A stretch of DNA of 64,000 bases from Pantoea sp. At-9b. Its GTDB lineage: Bacteria; Pseudomonadota; Gammaproteobacteria; Enterobacterales; Enterobacteriaceae. The notes below the pieces were generated by a model. That model was not told the DNA's origin and made no database searches. It saw only the letters and a program-made list of their open reading frames with translations. Position numbers and translations under genes: made by a program. This document shows positions 7,570-15,314 of the stretch, in pieces (position 1 is the stretch's first letter; every line of letters starts with the position of its first letter). Where the stretch lies: contig NC_014838.1 of the NCBI RefSeq assembly GCF_000175935.2, positions 620,001-684,000 on the forward strand. The letters run 5' to 3'.

Positions 7570-9342
7570 ATGAATTACACCAGACCTAAGGCTGATGCCG
7601 TTATTATTGGCCTCGGCTGGGCCGGTTCGCTTATGGCTGAGGAACTGACCCGTGCCGGATTAAATGTGGTGGCGATTGAGCGTGGCCCATGGGAGCAAAC
7701 ACAAAGTAACTTTTCACCGGCGATTGCCGCTGACGAATTGCGCTATGGCGTGCGCCGCGAAATCCTCAAACCGCCGAGTGTGGAAACCCTGACCTTCCGC
7801 AACGACAGCAGCCAGAAGGCGTTACCCGCGCGTGACTGGAACGCCTTCCAGATGGGTTTCAGCGTCGGCGGAGCCGGTAAGCACTGGGCAGCCAATGCCT
7901 GGCGTTTCAACCCTTCCGATTTTGAGATGGCGACTCGCCTGCGCGACCGCTATCACAACATGAAGCTGGCCGATGGTTTGATCGTGCAGGATTGGGGCAT
8001 CAGCTATGCCGAGCTGGAGCCGTTCTATGATCGCATCGAAAAAATTGCCGGTATCTCCGGTAAAGCCGGGGTGATCAACGGTGAAAAACAGCCAGGCGGT
8101 AACCCGTTTGAGGGCAGCCGATCCGCTGAATACCCCACCCCGCCGCTGATCCGCTCGCACTGGAACGATAAGTTTCATCAAATCACCGAGAAGATGGGTT
8201 ACCACCCCTTCCCGATCCCGGCGGGTACCATTGGCGCAGCTTACACCAACCCACTGGGTATCAATCTCGCCCCTTGTACCTATTGCGGCTACTGTGGTTT
8301 TTACGGTTGCGGCAACTGGTCAAAATCATCCCCCAATATCTGTGTCGTCCCGGCGTTGATGGATCGCACCAACTTCACGCTGTTGACCGAATGCACCGCG
8401 CTGTATATCGACAAAGCCGCCGACGGCAAAACCGTCACCGGCGTGACTTTCCGCGACTCGGACGGCAACACCGGTTTTCAGCCGGCTGATATCGTCTGCC
8501 TGTCGGCTTACCAACTGGATAACGTGCGCCTGCTGCTGCTGTCGAAAATCGGTAAAGCCTACGACCACGCGACAGGTGAAGGCACGCTGGGCCGCGCCTA
8601 CAACTATCAAACCATGTCGATGGGTTATCTCTACTACGAAAATGAACAGATGAACCCGTTCATTTCGACCGGTGCGCTGTCGACGCAGATTGATGACTTT
8701 AACGGCGACAACTTTGATCACAGCGGACTGGGTTTCCTTGGCGGTGCCGGTATTCAGGCGCTGTCGGACCAGGGAACGCCGCTCAGCATGACCGATCGCC
8801 TGCCGCCAGGCAGCAAAATGTGGGGTTCGGCGTGGAAGAAGACGTTCCAGAAAAGTTACCAGAACTACGCCAAAATCCAGGGCCAGGGTACGTCGTACTC
8901 ACATCGCGACTCTTACCTGTCACTGGACCCGAACTACACCGACGCCAACGGCCAGCCGCTGCTGCGTCTGACGTTTGACTACAACCAGAACGACCGTCTG
9001 ATGGCCCGCTTTATCCGCGATCGTATCGACGATATCTGTCGTGTTTCGGGTGCCAGTTCGTGGGAAACCGAAGCCTTCCCGGACAAACACAACTCGCCGT
9101 TCCGCGCCTATGACAGTTCGCACACCATCGGCGGTGCGGTAATGGGCAACGATCCGGCAACCTCAGTACTGAACCGTTATCAACAGCACTGGGATGCGCA
9201 CAACCTGTTTGTGCTGGGTGCCTCCTCGTACCCCAACAATGGCGGCTATAACCCGACGATCACGCTCAGCGCGCTGACGTTGTGGACAGCGCACGCCATC
9301 GTCAATGACTACCTGAAAAATCCAGGTTCACTGGTACGTTAA
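7570..9342 (+). CDS. GMC-family flavoprotein, gluconate 2-dehydrogenase-type large subunit
   Basis: A 590-residue FAD-dependent dehydrogenase of the glucose-methanol-choline superfamily. The FAD-binding Rossmann motif VIIGLGWAGS is near residues 11-20. Four cysteines, Cys236, Cys239, Cys242 and Cys247 (CTYCGYCGFYGC), match the region that binds an iron-sulfur cluster in related membrane fructose and glucose dehydrogenases. The C-terminal GGYNPTITLSALTLWTAHAI contains the conserved catalytic region. No export signal is seen, consistent with co-export by the Tat subunit encoded 12 bases upstream. It probably oxidises a sugar or sugar acid (gluconate, 2-ketogluconate or a polyol) in the periplasm and passes electrons to the cytochrome encoded next. 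Confidence 0.9.
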   Translation: MNYTRPKADAVIIGLGWAGSLMAEELTRAGLNVVAIERGPWEQTQSNFSPAIAADELRYGVRREILKPPSVETLTFRNDSSQKALPARDWNAFQMGFSVGGAGKHWAANAWRFNPSDFEMATRLRDRYHNMKLADGLIVQDWGISYAELEPFYDRIEKIAGISGKAGVINGEKQPGGNPFEGSRSAEYPTPPLIRSHWNDKFHQITEKMGYHPFPIPAGTIGAAYTNPLGINLAPCTYCGYCGFYGCGNWSKSSPNICVVPALMDRTNFTLLTECTALYIDKAADGKTVTGVTFRDSDGNTGFQPADIVCLSAYQLDNVRLLLLSKIGKAYDHATGEGTLGRAYNYQTMSMGYLYYENEQMNPFISTGALSTQIDDFNGDNFDHSGLGFLGGAGIQALSDQGTPLSMTDRLPPGSKMWGSAWKKTFQKSYQNYAKIQGQGTSYSHRDSYLSLDPNYTDANGQPLLRLTFDYNQNDRLMARFIRDRIDDICRVSGASSWETEAFPDKHNSPFRAYDSSHTIGGAVMGNDPATSVLNRYQQHWDAHNLFVLGASSYPNNGGYNPTITLSALTLWTAHAIVNDYLKNPGSLVR

Positions 9343-9352
9343 GGAGAACATG

Positions 9353-10660
9353 ATGGCTAAAACAGTAAAACGCGTAGCACTGGCGGTCGGCGCAGTGGTG
9401 GTCGCGGGTGCGCTGGGCTATGGCGCGCTGGTGGAGTACGGGCTGCATAAAAGCTATCCGCAATCGATGCAACCCGAATCCGGTAGCGCGCTACAGGCAC
9501 AAATCAAGCGGGGTGAATATGTCGCGCGGTTATCCGACTGTACCGCCTGCCATACCAAAGAGGGGGGGCAACCCTTTGCCGGTGGCTATCAGTTGAATAC
9601 CCCATTTGGCGCGATCCTGTCGTCAAATATCACCTCCGACAAAGAGACCGGGATTGGCGGCTGGACCCAAGAGCAGTTTGATCGTGCGGTACGCCACGGG
9701 GTTGGTTCACACGGTTACCTGTATGCGGCGATGCCCTACAACGCCTATGCAAAGCTGACCGATCAGGATCTGACCGATCTTTGGGCCTATATTCGCACCA
9801 TTCCGGCGGTGAACAACAAGGTGGTAGAAAACCAACTGCCCTTCCCGTTTAACCAGCGCTGGACGTTGGCAGGCTGGAACCTGCTGTTCTTCCACGATCA
9901 GGTGTTCCAGCCATCTGCCCAGCACAGCGCGGAGATCAATCGCGGTGCGTATCTGGTTGATGGGCCAGGCCACTGTGCCTCCTGTCATACGGCCAAAAAT
10001 CTGCTGGGTGGCGATAGCGCGGCGTACCTGCAAGGCGGCGCATTGCAGGGCTGGTATGCTCCGGACCTGACCCCCAACCCCCATTCCGGGCTGGGCAACT
10101 GGAACAAAGAGGATATCGTCAGCTATCTGCGCTCAGGTACGAATCGTGAAACCGCCTCTTCCGGGCCAATGACCGAAGCGATTGAGAACTCGACGCAATA
10201 TATGAATGATGCCGACCTGCATGCGATTGCCAGCTACCTGCAATCCTTACCGGCCTCTGACAGCCATAAACCTGCGCCAGTAGCCAGCAGCGCTACCGCG
10301 ATGCTGACAGGTAAAAAGGTCTTTGAATCGCAATGCGGTGCCTGCCACGTCTCCGACGGTTCGGGTATTCGTCAGATGATCCCCCGCTTAGCCGGTAACG
10401 CCCAGGTCAATTCCGCGGACCCGTCGAGCCTGCTTAATGTGGTGCTGAATGGCAGCCAGGGGCCGTTTACCCATGCCAATCCCACGGCGGCAGGTATGCC
10501 TGCTTTTGACTGGAAATTGTCGGACAGCAATATCGCCGACGTGATGACCTATATCCGCAACAGCTGGGGCAACGCCGCCTCACCGGTATCGGCAGATGAT
10601 GTCAGCAAGGCCCGCGCGTCCTCTGGCGCGAAACCCTGGTTAGGAGGCGCTGAAAAGTAA
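9353..10660 (+). CDS. triheme cytochrome c subunit of gluconate 2-dehydrogenase-type complex
   Basis: About 435 residues with three c-type haem motifs: CTACH (Cys64-His68), CASCH (209-213) and CGACH (329-333), counting from the upstream ATG at 9350. An N-terminal hydrophobic segment (about residues 8-28) lacks a clear cleavage site and may anchor it in the membrane. AGGAG is 6 bases before the ATG at 9353 and only 3 before the one at 9350. It takes electrons from the flavoprotein encoded 10 bases upstream and passes them to ubiquinone or an oxidase. It closes the operon and is followed by a clear terminator. Confidence 0.92.
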   Translation: MAKTVKRVALAVGAVVVAGALGYGALVEYGLHKSYPQSMQPESGSALQAQIKRGEYVARLSDCTACHTKEGGQPFAGGYQLNTPFGAILSSNITSDKETGIGGWTQEQFDRAVRHGVGSHGYLYAAMPYNAYAKLTDQDLTDLWAYIRTIPAVNNKVVENQLPFPFNQRWTLAGWNLLFFHDQVFQPSAQHSAEINRGAYLVDGPGHCASCHTAKNLLGGDSAAYLQGGALQGWYAPDLTPNPHSGLGNWNKEDIVSYLRSGTNRETASSGPMTEAIENSTQYMNDADLHAIASYLQSLPASDSHKPAPVASSATAMLTGKKVFESQCGACHVSDGSGIRQMIPRLAGNAQVNSADPSSLLNVVLNGSQGPFTHANPTAAGMPAFDWKLSDSNIADVMTYIRNSWGNAASPVSADDVSKARASSGAKPWLGGAEK

Positions 10661-10666
10661 CCGCGT

Positions 10667-10693
10667 CCCCGTTCGTATGAACGGGGATTTTTT
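10667..10693 (+). terminator. intrinsic terminator after dehydrogenase operon
   Basis: CCCCGTTC, loop GTAT, GAACGGGG, then A and six T residues. It begins 7 bases after the cytochrome stop codon. Confidence 0.9.
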
Positions 10694-10736
10694 AGCTGAT
10701 GGGTAAAAGTATGATCTTTTGTTAGCACCGGTACGT

Positions 10737-10753
10737 TTTAAGATTTCTTTAAG
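10737..10753 (+). promoter_or_regulatory. PmrA (BasR)-type box
   Basis: TTTAAG-ATTTC-TTTAAG is a perfect direct repeat with 11-base period and fits the PmrA consensus YTTAAK-N5-YTTAAK. It is about 44 bases upstream of the methyltransferase start, a normal distance for a PmrA-activated promoter. Regulator identity is inferred from the match. Confidence 0.6.
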
Positions 10754-10796
10754 AACTTCATGGCTTACTGCTGCTGTTATTTAACAGGAGCAGATA

Positions 10797-11369
10797 ATGA
10801 TGACGTATCCCTTTGTGGCGCTAATTAAAGATAAGACCCGTTATTTGCAGGAATTTATTCACCATCCCCGGGCGACAGGCACCATCGCGCCGTCCTCACA
10901 CCATCTGTGTCGGGTCATGTCGGATGCGGTTGACTGGCAACATGTCAGCAGGATTGCTGAACTCGGTGCCGGAGACGGGGTGTTGACCCGCTACTTGCTC
11001 ACACGGATGATGGATCACGCCTCACTAACTGCCTGGGAAACCAACCCACGTCTGGTGAGAAAATTGGCAGCGTTGGATGATCATCGCCTGACGGTCCTTG
11101 CTGACTCGGCGGAAAAAATTGAACCCGGCTATGACGCGATTTTTTCTGGTCTGCCCTTGCTGTCGCTGCCGGAATCGGTGCGTCATGGCGTGCTAGAACG
11201 TGCCGCTGCGGCGCTGAATCCCGGCGGCGTTTTTATTCAGTTCCAGTACACGTCACTGTCTGAACCTTTGTTATCGCGCTACTTCCGCTGGACGCGCGCC
11301 AGGGTGCTCTGCAACCTGCCACCCGCGCTGGTTTACCGCTGTTACAACGATGCCATCTATACCGCATAA
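10797..11369 (+). CDS. PmtA-like SAM-dependent methyltransferase
   Basis: A 190-residue class I methyltransferase. The SAM motif AELGAGDG is at residues 54-61. The leader RATGTIAPSSHHLCRVM (25-41) resembles the start of bacterial phospholipid N-methyltransferases (PmtA) and related rRNA dimethyltransferase-like proteins. The substrate could be phosphatidylethanolamine, but that is not proven by sequence. AGGAG lies 6 bases before the ATG at 10797, with a second ATG at 10800. A PmrA-type box upstream would make it part of a polymyxin or iron-responsive envelope regulon, which fits a role on lipid head groups. It is a single-gene unit converging on fetB. Confidence 0.75.
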   Translation: MMTYPFVALIKDKTRYLQEFIHHPRATGTIAPSSHHLCRVMSDAVDWQHVSRIAELGAGDGVLTRYLLTRMMDHASLTAWETNPRLVRKLAALDDHRLTVLADSAEKIEPGYDAIFSGLPLLSLPESVRHGVLERAAAALNPGGVFIQFQYTSLSEPLLSRYFRWTRARVLCNLPPALVYRCYNDAIYTA

Positions 11370-11384
11370 GCTCAGCTTCCCTCG

Positions 11385-11414
11385 TGTAGCGGCGTGATGT
11401 ATCGCACCGCTACA
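11385..11414. repeat. palindromic intergenic repeat (GTAGCGGCGYGAT family)
   Basis: TGTAGCGGCGTGAT and ATCGCACCGCTACA form a hairpin with a 2-base loop and two imperfect pairs. It lies between the convergent methyltransferase and fetB genes and may end transcription of both. Relatives are at 27123, 29345, 48014 and 50924. Confidence 0.75.
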
Positions 11415-11425
11415 CATGGACAGGA

Positions 11426-12187
11426 TCAGAACCTCAGTTGCACCCGATCATTGTAAAAGCGCCGATAGGCCAGATACACCGCAATGATGGTGGAGAGGCT
11501 GGCGGTACCGATCAGCATAAAGGTCACCATAATTTGGTACTTGATGGCTTTCACCGGATCGATACCGGCGAAGATTAAACCCGACATCATCCCGGGCAAG
11601 CTCACCAGCCCCACGGTTTTTGCCGCATCCACCGTCGGGATCATCGCGGCACGGATGCTATCGCGAATCAGTGATGCCGAGGCCAATTTCACCGAAGCGC
11701 CCAAGCTCAACATCTCCAGAATTTTTTGCCGGTTGTCGGCAAAGCGCTGGTTCAGGTTGCTGTAGCATAAGCCCACCGCCACCATGGCATTGCCAGCAAT
11801 CATCCCGGAAATCGGGATCACCTGCATGGGCATAAATTCGATCGCCCCACTCAGCACCAGAATCACTAATGTCAGCGCCGTGCCGCTGGTAATGGCGATA
11901 AACGAAATCACAAAAGCATGATCGATATTGCGGCTGCGTTTGCGGGCGTTCGCGGCAGCATTAACGCAGATAAACAGCACCATCAACACCGTCAGCCAGT
12001 CATTATTGACGTCAAAAATCGATTTCAATACATAACCGACGATGACGAGCTGCACAATGGCGCGGCACACACTCCAGATGATGTCTTTACTCAGGCCCAA
12101 CTTCTCTTTCTGGCTAATCAGCAGCGCGATCAGCACCAGAACCAGCGCCATAACCAGCGACGAGTTGGTAATATTATGCTGGCTCAT
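11426..12187 (-). CDS. fetB: iron efflux ABC transporter permease
   Basis: A 253-residue integral membrane protein with about seven hydrophobic segments, of the FetB/YbbM (UPF0014) family. Signatures include SIFDVNNDWLTVLMVLFICVN, ARKRSR and PGMMSGLIFAGIDPVKAIKYQ. With FetA it forms an exporter linked to iron homeostasis and oxidative-stress resistance in E. coli. The start overlaps the fetA stop region by 14 bases, so the two are translationally coupled. The C-terminus YRRFYNDRVQLRF is complete. Family assignment is firm; the transported ion is known only from the E. coli homologue. Confidence 0.9.
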   Translation of the reverse strand: MSQHNITNSSLVMALVLVLIALLISQKEKLGLSKDIIWSVCRAIVQLVIVGYVLKSIFDVNNDWLTVLMVLFICVNAAANARKRSRNIDHAFVISFIAITSGTALTLVILVLSGAIEFMPMQVIPISGMIAGNAMVAVGLCYSNLNQRFADNRQKILEMLSLGASVKLASASLIRDSIRAAMIPTVDAAKTVGLVSLPGMMSGLIFAGIDPVKAIKYQIMVTFMLIGTASLSTIIAVYLAYRRFYNDRVQLRF

Positions 12188-12839
12188 GGTCGTTCCTCTC
12201 TGGGGCGTGCAGCTTCAGCACGCGTGAAGCCTGGCGGATTTCCTCCGCGTCATGACTAATCCAGATCACCGCGACTCCCTTGTCAGTGACCATCTCGCTG
12301 ATCAGGCGATGAATCAGCGCCTTATTGTCTTCATCGAGTGCGCTGGTGACTTCATCCAACAACAATACATCCGGCAGAAACTGCAAATTGCGCAGCAAGC
12401 CCACTCGCTGCTTTTCACCACCGGAAAGTTGATCGATTTTTTTATCCAGCGTGTCAGCGGGCAAATTGACTTTTGCCAGGTCAGCAATGAAAGCATCACG
12501 GTTGGGTTTCTTCAGTCGCACCTGCCACGGCAATGCCAGATTGTCATAAACCGTGTTGCCAAACAGCACCGGGGTCTGGAAGCAGTACGACACCTGTTGC
12601 CGATACGCTTCGGCTTGAAGCTGCGTGATATCCTGGTTTTGCCATCGAATCTGCCCGCCGCTGGGGGCCAGTAACGAGGCGATGATTTTCAGCAACGTGC
12701 TTTTTCCACTGCCCGACGGACCGGTCAGCAGCAAAAAGTCGCCGGGGTTGAGTTGCAATGATACAGGCGCCAGTAACTCGCAACCGTCCTGAGAAAACGT
12801 AACCCCTTGCACATCAAGCAAGGGAAAATCGGTGGCCAT
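12174..12839 (-). CDS. fetA: iron efflux ABC transporter ATP-binding protein
   Basis: A 221-residue ABC ATPase: Walker A GPSGSGKST, Q-loop in YCFQTPVLFGNTVYDNL, signature LSGGEKQRVGLLRNL, Walker B VLLLDEVTSALD, and switch His in WISHD. It matches FetA/YbbL in size and in having the permease encoded directly downstream. It powers FetB from the cytoplasmic side. It diverges from the PmrR-like gene and its PmrA-type box, which lies about 100 bases upstream of the fetA start. Iron and PmrA signalling are linked in enterics, but control of fetAB by that box is only a possibility. Confidence 0.92.
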   Translation of the reverse strand: MATDFPLLDVQGVTFSQDGCELLAPVSLQLNPGDFLLLTGPSGSGKSTLLKIIASLLAPSGGQIRWQNQDITQLQAEAYRQQVSYCFQTPVLFGNTVYDNLALPWQVRLKKPNRDAFIADLAKVNLPADTLDKKIDQLSGGEKQRVGLLRNLQFLPDVLLLDEVTSALDEDNKALIHRLISEMVTDKGVAVIWISHDAEEIRQASRVLKLHAPERNDHEPA

Positions 12840-12935
12840 AGTAATCCATCCCTAACAGTAAGCATTCGCCAGCATTGGCCGCCGATCTCTGGTCAGCGGC
12901 CCTGCGCATGTTAGCAGAAAGGTGATGAAGATAAG

Positions 12936-12952
12936 CTTAAGGTTAACTTAAC
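12936..12952 (+). promoter_or_regulatory. PmrA (BasR)-type box upstream of PmrR-like gene
   Basis: CTTAAG-GTTAA-CTTAAC is a direct repeat with 11-base period and matches YTTAAK-N5-YTTAAK except for the last base. CATAGA at 12966-12971 could be the -10 element. It lies 43 bases upstream of the mini-protein start. Confidence 0.65.
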
Positions 12953-12994
12953 CCTAATCAGTGAGCATAGACGCATCTGATCAAGAGGCTCGCT

Positions 12995-13093
12995 ATGAAA
13001 TCCATGTTTACCCGTCCTGCCAGCGAATACGCTGCTGTGTTACTCAGCGTGTTCAGTGTGGTTAGTTTTCTGCTTATCTGGTTTACGCACTAA
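12995..13093 (+). CDS. pmrR: PmrR-like single-pass membrane mini-protein
   Basis: A 32-residue reading frame starting ATG at 12995 with GAGG 6 bases upstream. After a polar N-terminus (MKSMFTRPASEY) there is one hydrophobic segment ending SVVSFLLIWFTH. The pattern VFSV...SSFLYIWF of the enterobacterial PmrR peptide, a PmrA-activated inhibitor of the lipid A phosphotransferase LpxT, is closely mirrored by SVFSVVSFLLIWF here. A PmrA-type box stands directly upstream. The stop overlaps the stop of the convergent formyltransferase-like gene by 4 bases. Homology rests on my recall of the PmrR sequence, and no LpxT gene is in the window. Confidence 0.72.
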   Translation: MKSMFTRPASEYAAVLLSVFSVVSFLLIWFTH

Positions 13094-14010
13094 TCAGCCA
13101 GCAACGTGCCTGGCGTGATCATTAAGCTGCGCGCCAGCTCGCTCCCGCTTACCCGTCCCCCCTCACCGGTTTGACCCGCGAGGATTTCCAGCTGTCCGCT
13201 GCCACAGGCAATAATGAAAGGCATTACGCTGAGCACCGTTCCCGGTTTAACCTCGGCGCGATCGACGCTGAAACGACTGTGCCATACCACAAAGCGTTGC
13301 CCCTGCACCGTGCTGTACGCACCCGGCCAGGGGCTGGCGAGGCCCCGTACCAGATTGTGAACTTCCTGCGCGGATCGCTGCCAGTCAATCGCGCCATCCT
13401 CCGGCTTACGACGACCAAAGGAGCTGGCCTGCGTCTCATCCTGTGTACGCTCCCGCAGTTGGTTGGCCATCAGTGCCGGTAACCATACGGCCAGCATCCT
13501 GCCACTGGTTTGTACCAGTTTGTTATGCAGACTGAACGCATCGTCTTCGGGCAAGATGCTGACTTTTTCCTGTGCGAGGATCGGGCCACAATCGGGCCGC
13601 GTGGTCATTCGGAACAGGGTAACCCCGGTTTCCGTCTCACCTTTAATTAAGACCCAATTCAGGTGCGCACGGCCACGATGCGCTGGCAACAGCGACGCCT
13701 GCACGCCAAAAGCCCCGAGGCGGGCGCAAGCCAGGATGTCGCGACTCAGTATCTGGCGGAAAGAGAGGCTGAACAGCATATCGGGAGCCAGTGCGGTGAG
13801 CCGCTCAACCCATGTCGGCTGGTTGATATCTTCCGGCATAAATACCGGGATATTGTGGGCTTGTGCCAACTGCGCGACGGAACCGTGGAAATGGTTTTCC
13901 CCCGCCGCATCGGCGTGGGTAAAGACGGCACCGATGTCAAAACCGGCATTGAGCAATGCGTTCAGACCGGTGCAGCCCATATCGTGATAAGCAAAGATGA
14001 CCGCTTTCAT
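13090..14010 (-). CDS. ArnA-type formyltransferase domain protein, probable pseudoenzyme
   Basis: A 306-residue protein that aligns end to end with the N-terminal formyltransferase half of ArnA (MKAVIFAYHDMGC, HRGRAHLNWVLIKGETETGVTL, SSFGRRKPEDGAIDW, IIACGSGQLEI); the C-terminal decarboxylase half is absent. In ArnA the catalytic residues are Asn102, His104 and Asp140. Here the loop reads GAFGVQASLLP, so residue 102 is Gly and residue 104 is Gln, while Asp140 (TRPDCG) remains. Formyl transfer by the usual mechanism is therefore unlikely. The reading frame is intact, so a non-catalytic or altered role is more likely than decay. AAAGGA precedes the ATG. No other arn gene is nearby. Confidence 0.82.
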   Translation of the reverse strand: MKAVIFAYHDMGCTGLNALLNAGFDIGAVFTHADAAGENHFHGSVAQLAQAHNIPVFMPEDINQPTWVERLTALAPDMLFSLSFRQILSRDILACARLGAFGVQASLLPAHRGRAHLNWVLIKGETETGVTLFRMTTRPDCGPILAQEKVSILPEDDAFSLHNKLVQTSGRMLAVWLPALMANQLRERTQDETQASSFGRRKPEDGAIDWQRSAQEVHNLVRGLASPWPGAYSTVQGQRFVVWHSRFSVDRAEVKPGTVLSVMPFIIACGSGQLEILAGQTGEGGRVSGSELARSLMITPGTLLAD

Positions 14011-14093
14011 TATTTTCCTTTGAATCGATGGCTACAGATGAGTGATTGGATTCCTGTGACGCTTTATACCATCTCTGCGTCCCGAAGATCGCA

Positions 14094-14111
14094 GATGACA
14101 AATTTGTCATC
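14094..14111. promoter_or_regulatory. CusR-type box upstream of RND operon
   Basis: GATGACAAATTTGTCATC is a perfect 18-bp palindrome fitting the CusR/CopR-type core ATGACAA-NN-TTGTCAT. It is 70 bases before the adaptor start, in the divergent region with the formyltransferase-like gene. The same 18 bases recur at 22390-22407. The likely ligand is the response regulator encoded at 18394. Confidence 0.78.
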
Positions 14112-14180
14112 TTTCACCCGCCCTTTTTGTTCGGTGTGCTCAGATAAACTGGCAAAAATTTCCGCACTTACTGAGGCTAC

Positions 14181-15314
14181 ATGTTTTTTCATCGCAAAGG
14201 CGTATGGCTGGCAACATGCACAATTCTGGCTGGCTGCGGCATTGGGTACTTTTGGCCAAAACCGGCCGCCGAAGCGGCACTGAAGCCGCTACCGGCACCT
14301 GCTCTGGTAAGCATGGTCACCGCCACGGTACAGGCATTGCCCGTGGTACTGACCACCCAGGGTCATGTGGTACCGCTGAACCAGGTTGATATCCAGTCGC
14401 AAATCACCGGCACAGTGAAAACTGTCGCATTCAAAGAGGGTGATTTTGTGAAAAAAGGGCAATTGCTGTTTACCCTTGACGACGCCAGCCAACGCGCGGC
14501 TTATAACCACGCGCTGGCGGCGGTCGGGGAGTCGCAAGCCTTATTGGTCAAGGCACAACACGACCTGGACCGCTCACGCGCACTGAAAGCGAAAAATTAC
14601 ATCTCGATGTCCGATTGGGACACCCTGCAAAGTGCTCTCCAGCAGTACCAGGCGCAGCTCAAGGCGGCGCAGGAAGATGTGCGAACGGCTGACGTTAACC
14701 TGGGTTATACCCGTATCTACGCCCCGGTGGATGGCAAAACCGGCGCGCTGAATATTCACCCGGGCAGTCTGGTGCAGCCGGGTAGCACCCTGCCCCTGGT
14801 CACGCTGATCCAGTTTGATCCCATCGGTATGTCATTCACATTACCGGAGCAAGATCTCAGTCCGGTACTCCGTGCTCAGATGAAAAGTCAGGTCACGATC
14901 TGGGTGCAGAATGCCAGCGGTAAGCGCGTTGCCGGAACGCTCGATTTCATCGACAACAGCGTCAGCACGGATAGCGGGACCATTGCGTTAAAAGCCCGCT
15001 TCAATAATGTCGACATGCAGCTGTGGCCGGGTATGTATCAGTCAATTACCGTGGACGCAGGCACCACCCCCGATGCGGTGGTATTGCCGCCCCAGGCGGT
15101 GCAGAACGGGCCAGACGGACATTTTGTTTATGTGATCGGGTCACAAAACCACGCCAGCGTACAGCCGGTGAATTTGTTACGCGTGCAACAGCAACTGGCG
15201 GTGGTCAGCGGCCTGCAACAGGGTACTCAGGTGATCAATGAGGGTGCCAACAATCTGCGTCCCGGTATGACGGTCAAAATCGCCAACCACTCGCCGACCG
15301 GGGTGGCGCACTGA
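14181..15314 (+). CDS. RND efflux periplasmic adaptor subunit
   Basis: A 377-residue membrane-fusion protein of the MdtA/AcrA type. It has an N-terminal hydrophobic segment with a lipobox-like LAGC (Cys19), a lipoyl-type half VVPLNQVDIQSQITGTVKTVAF, a coiled-coil region (about 105-165), the second lipoyl half YTRIYAPVDGKTGAL, and beta-barrel and membrane-proximal domains. It links the inner-membrane pump to an outer-membrane channel, which is not encoded here. GAGG is 5 bases before the ATG. It is the first gene of a four-gene operon and overlaps the pump gene by one base (TGATG). Confidence 0.92.
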   Translation: MFFHRKGVWLATCTILAGCGIGYFWPKPAAEAALKPLPAPALVSMVTATVQALPVVLTTQGHVVPLNQVDIQSQITGTVKTVAFKEGDFVKKGQLLFTLDDASQRAAYNHALAAVGESQALLVKAQHDLDRSRALKAKNYISMSDWDTLQSALQQYQAQLKAAQEDVRTADVNLGYTRIYAPVDGKTGALNIHPGSLVQPGSTLPLVTLIQFDPIGMSFTLPEQDLSPVLRAQMKSQVTIWVQNASGKRVAGTLDFIDNSVSTDSGTIALKARFNNVDMQLWPGMYQSITVDAGTTPDAVVLPPQAVQNGPDGHFVYVIGSQNHASVQPVNLLRVQQQLAVVSGLQQGTQVINEGANNLRPGMTVKIANHSPTGVAH

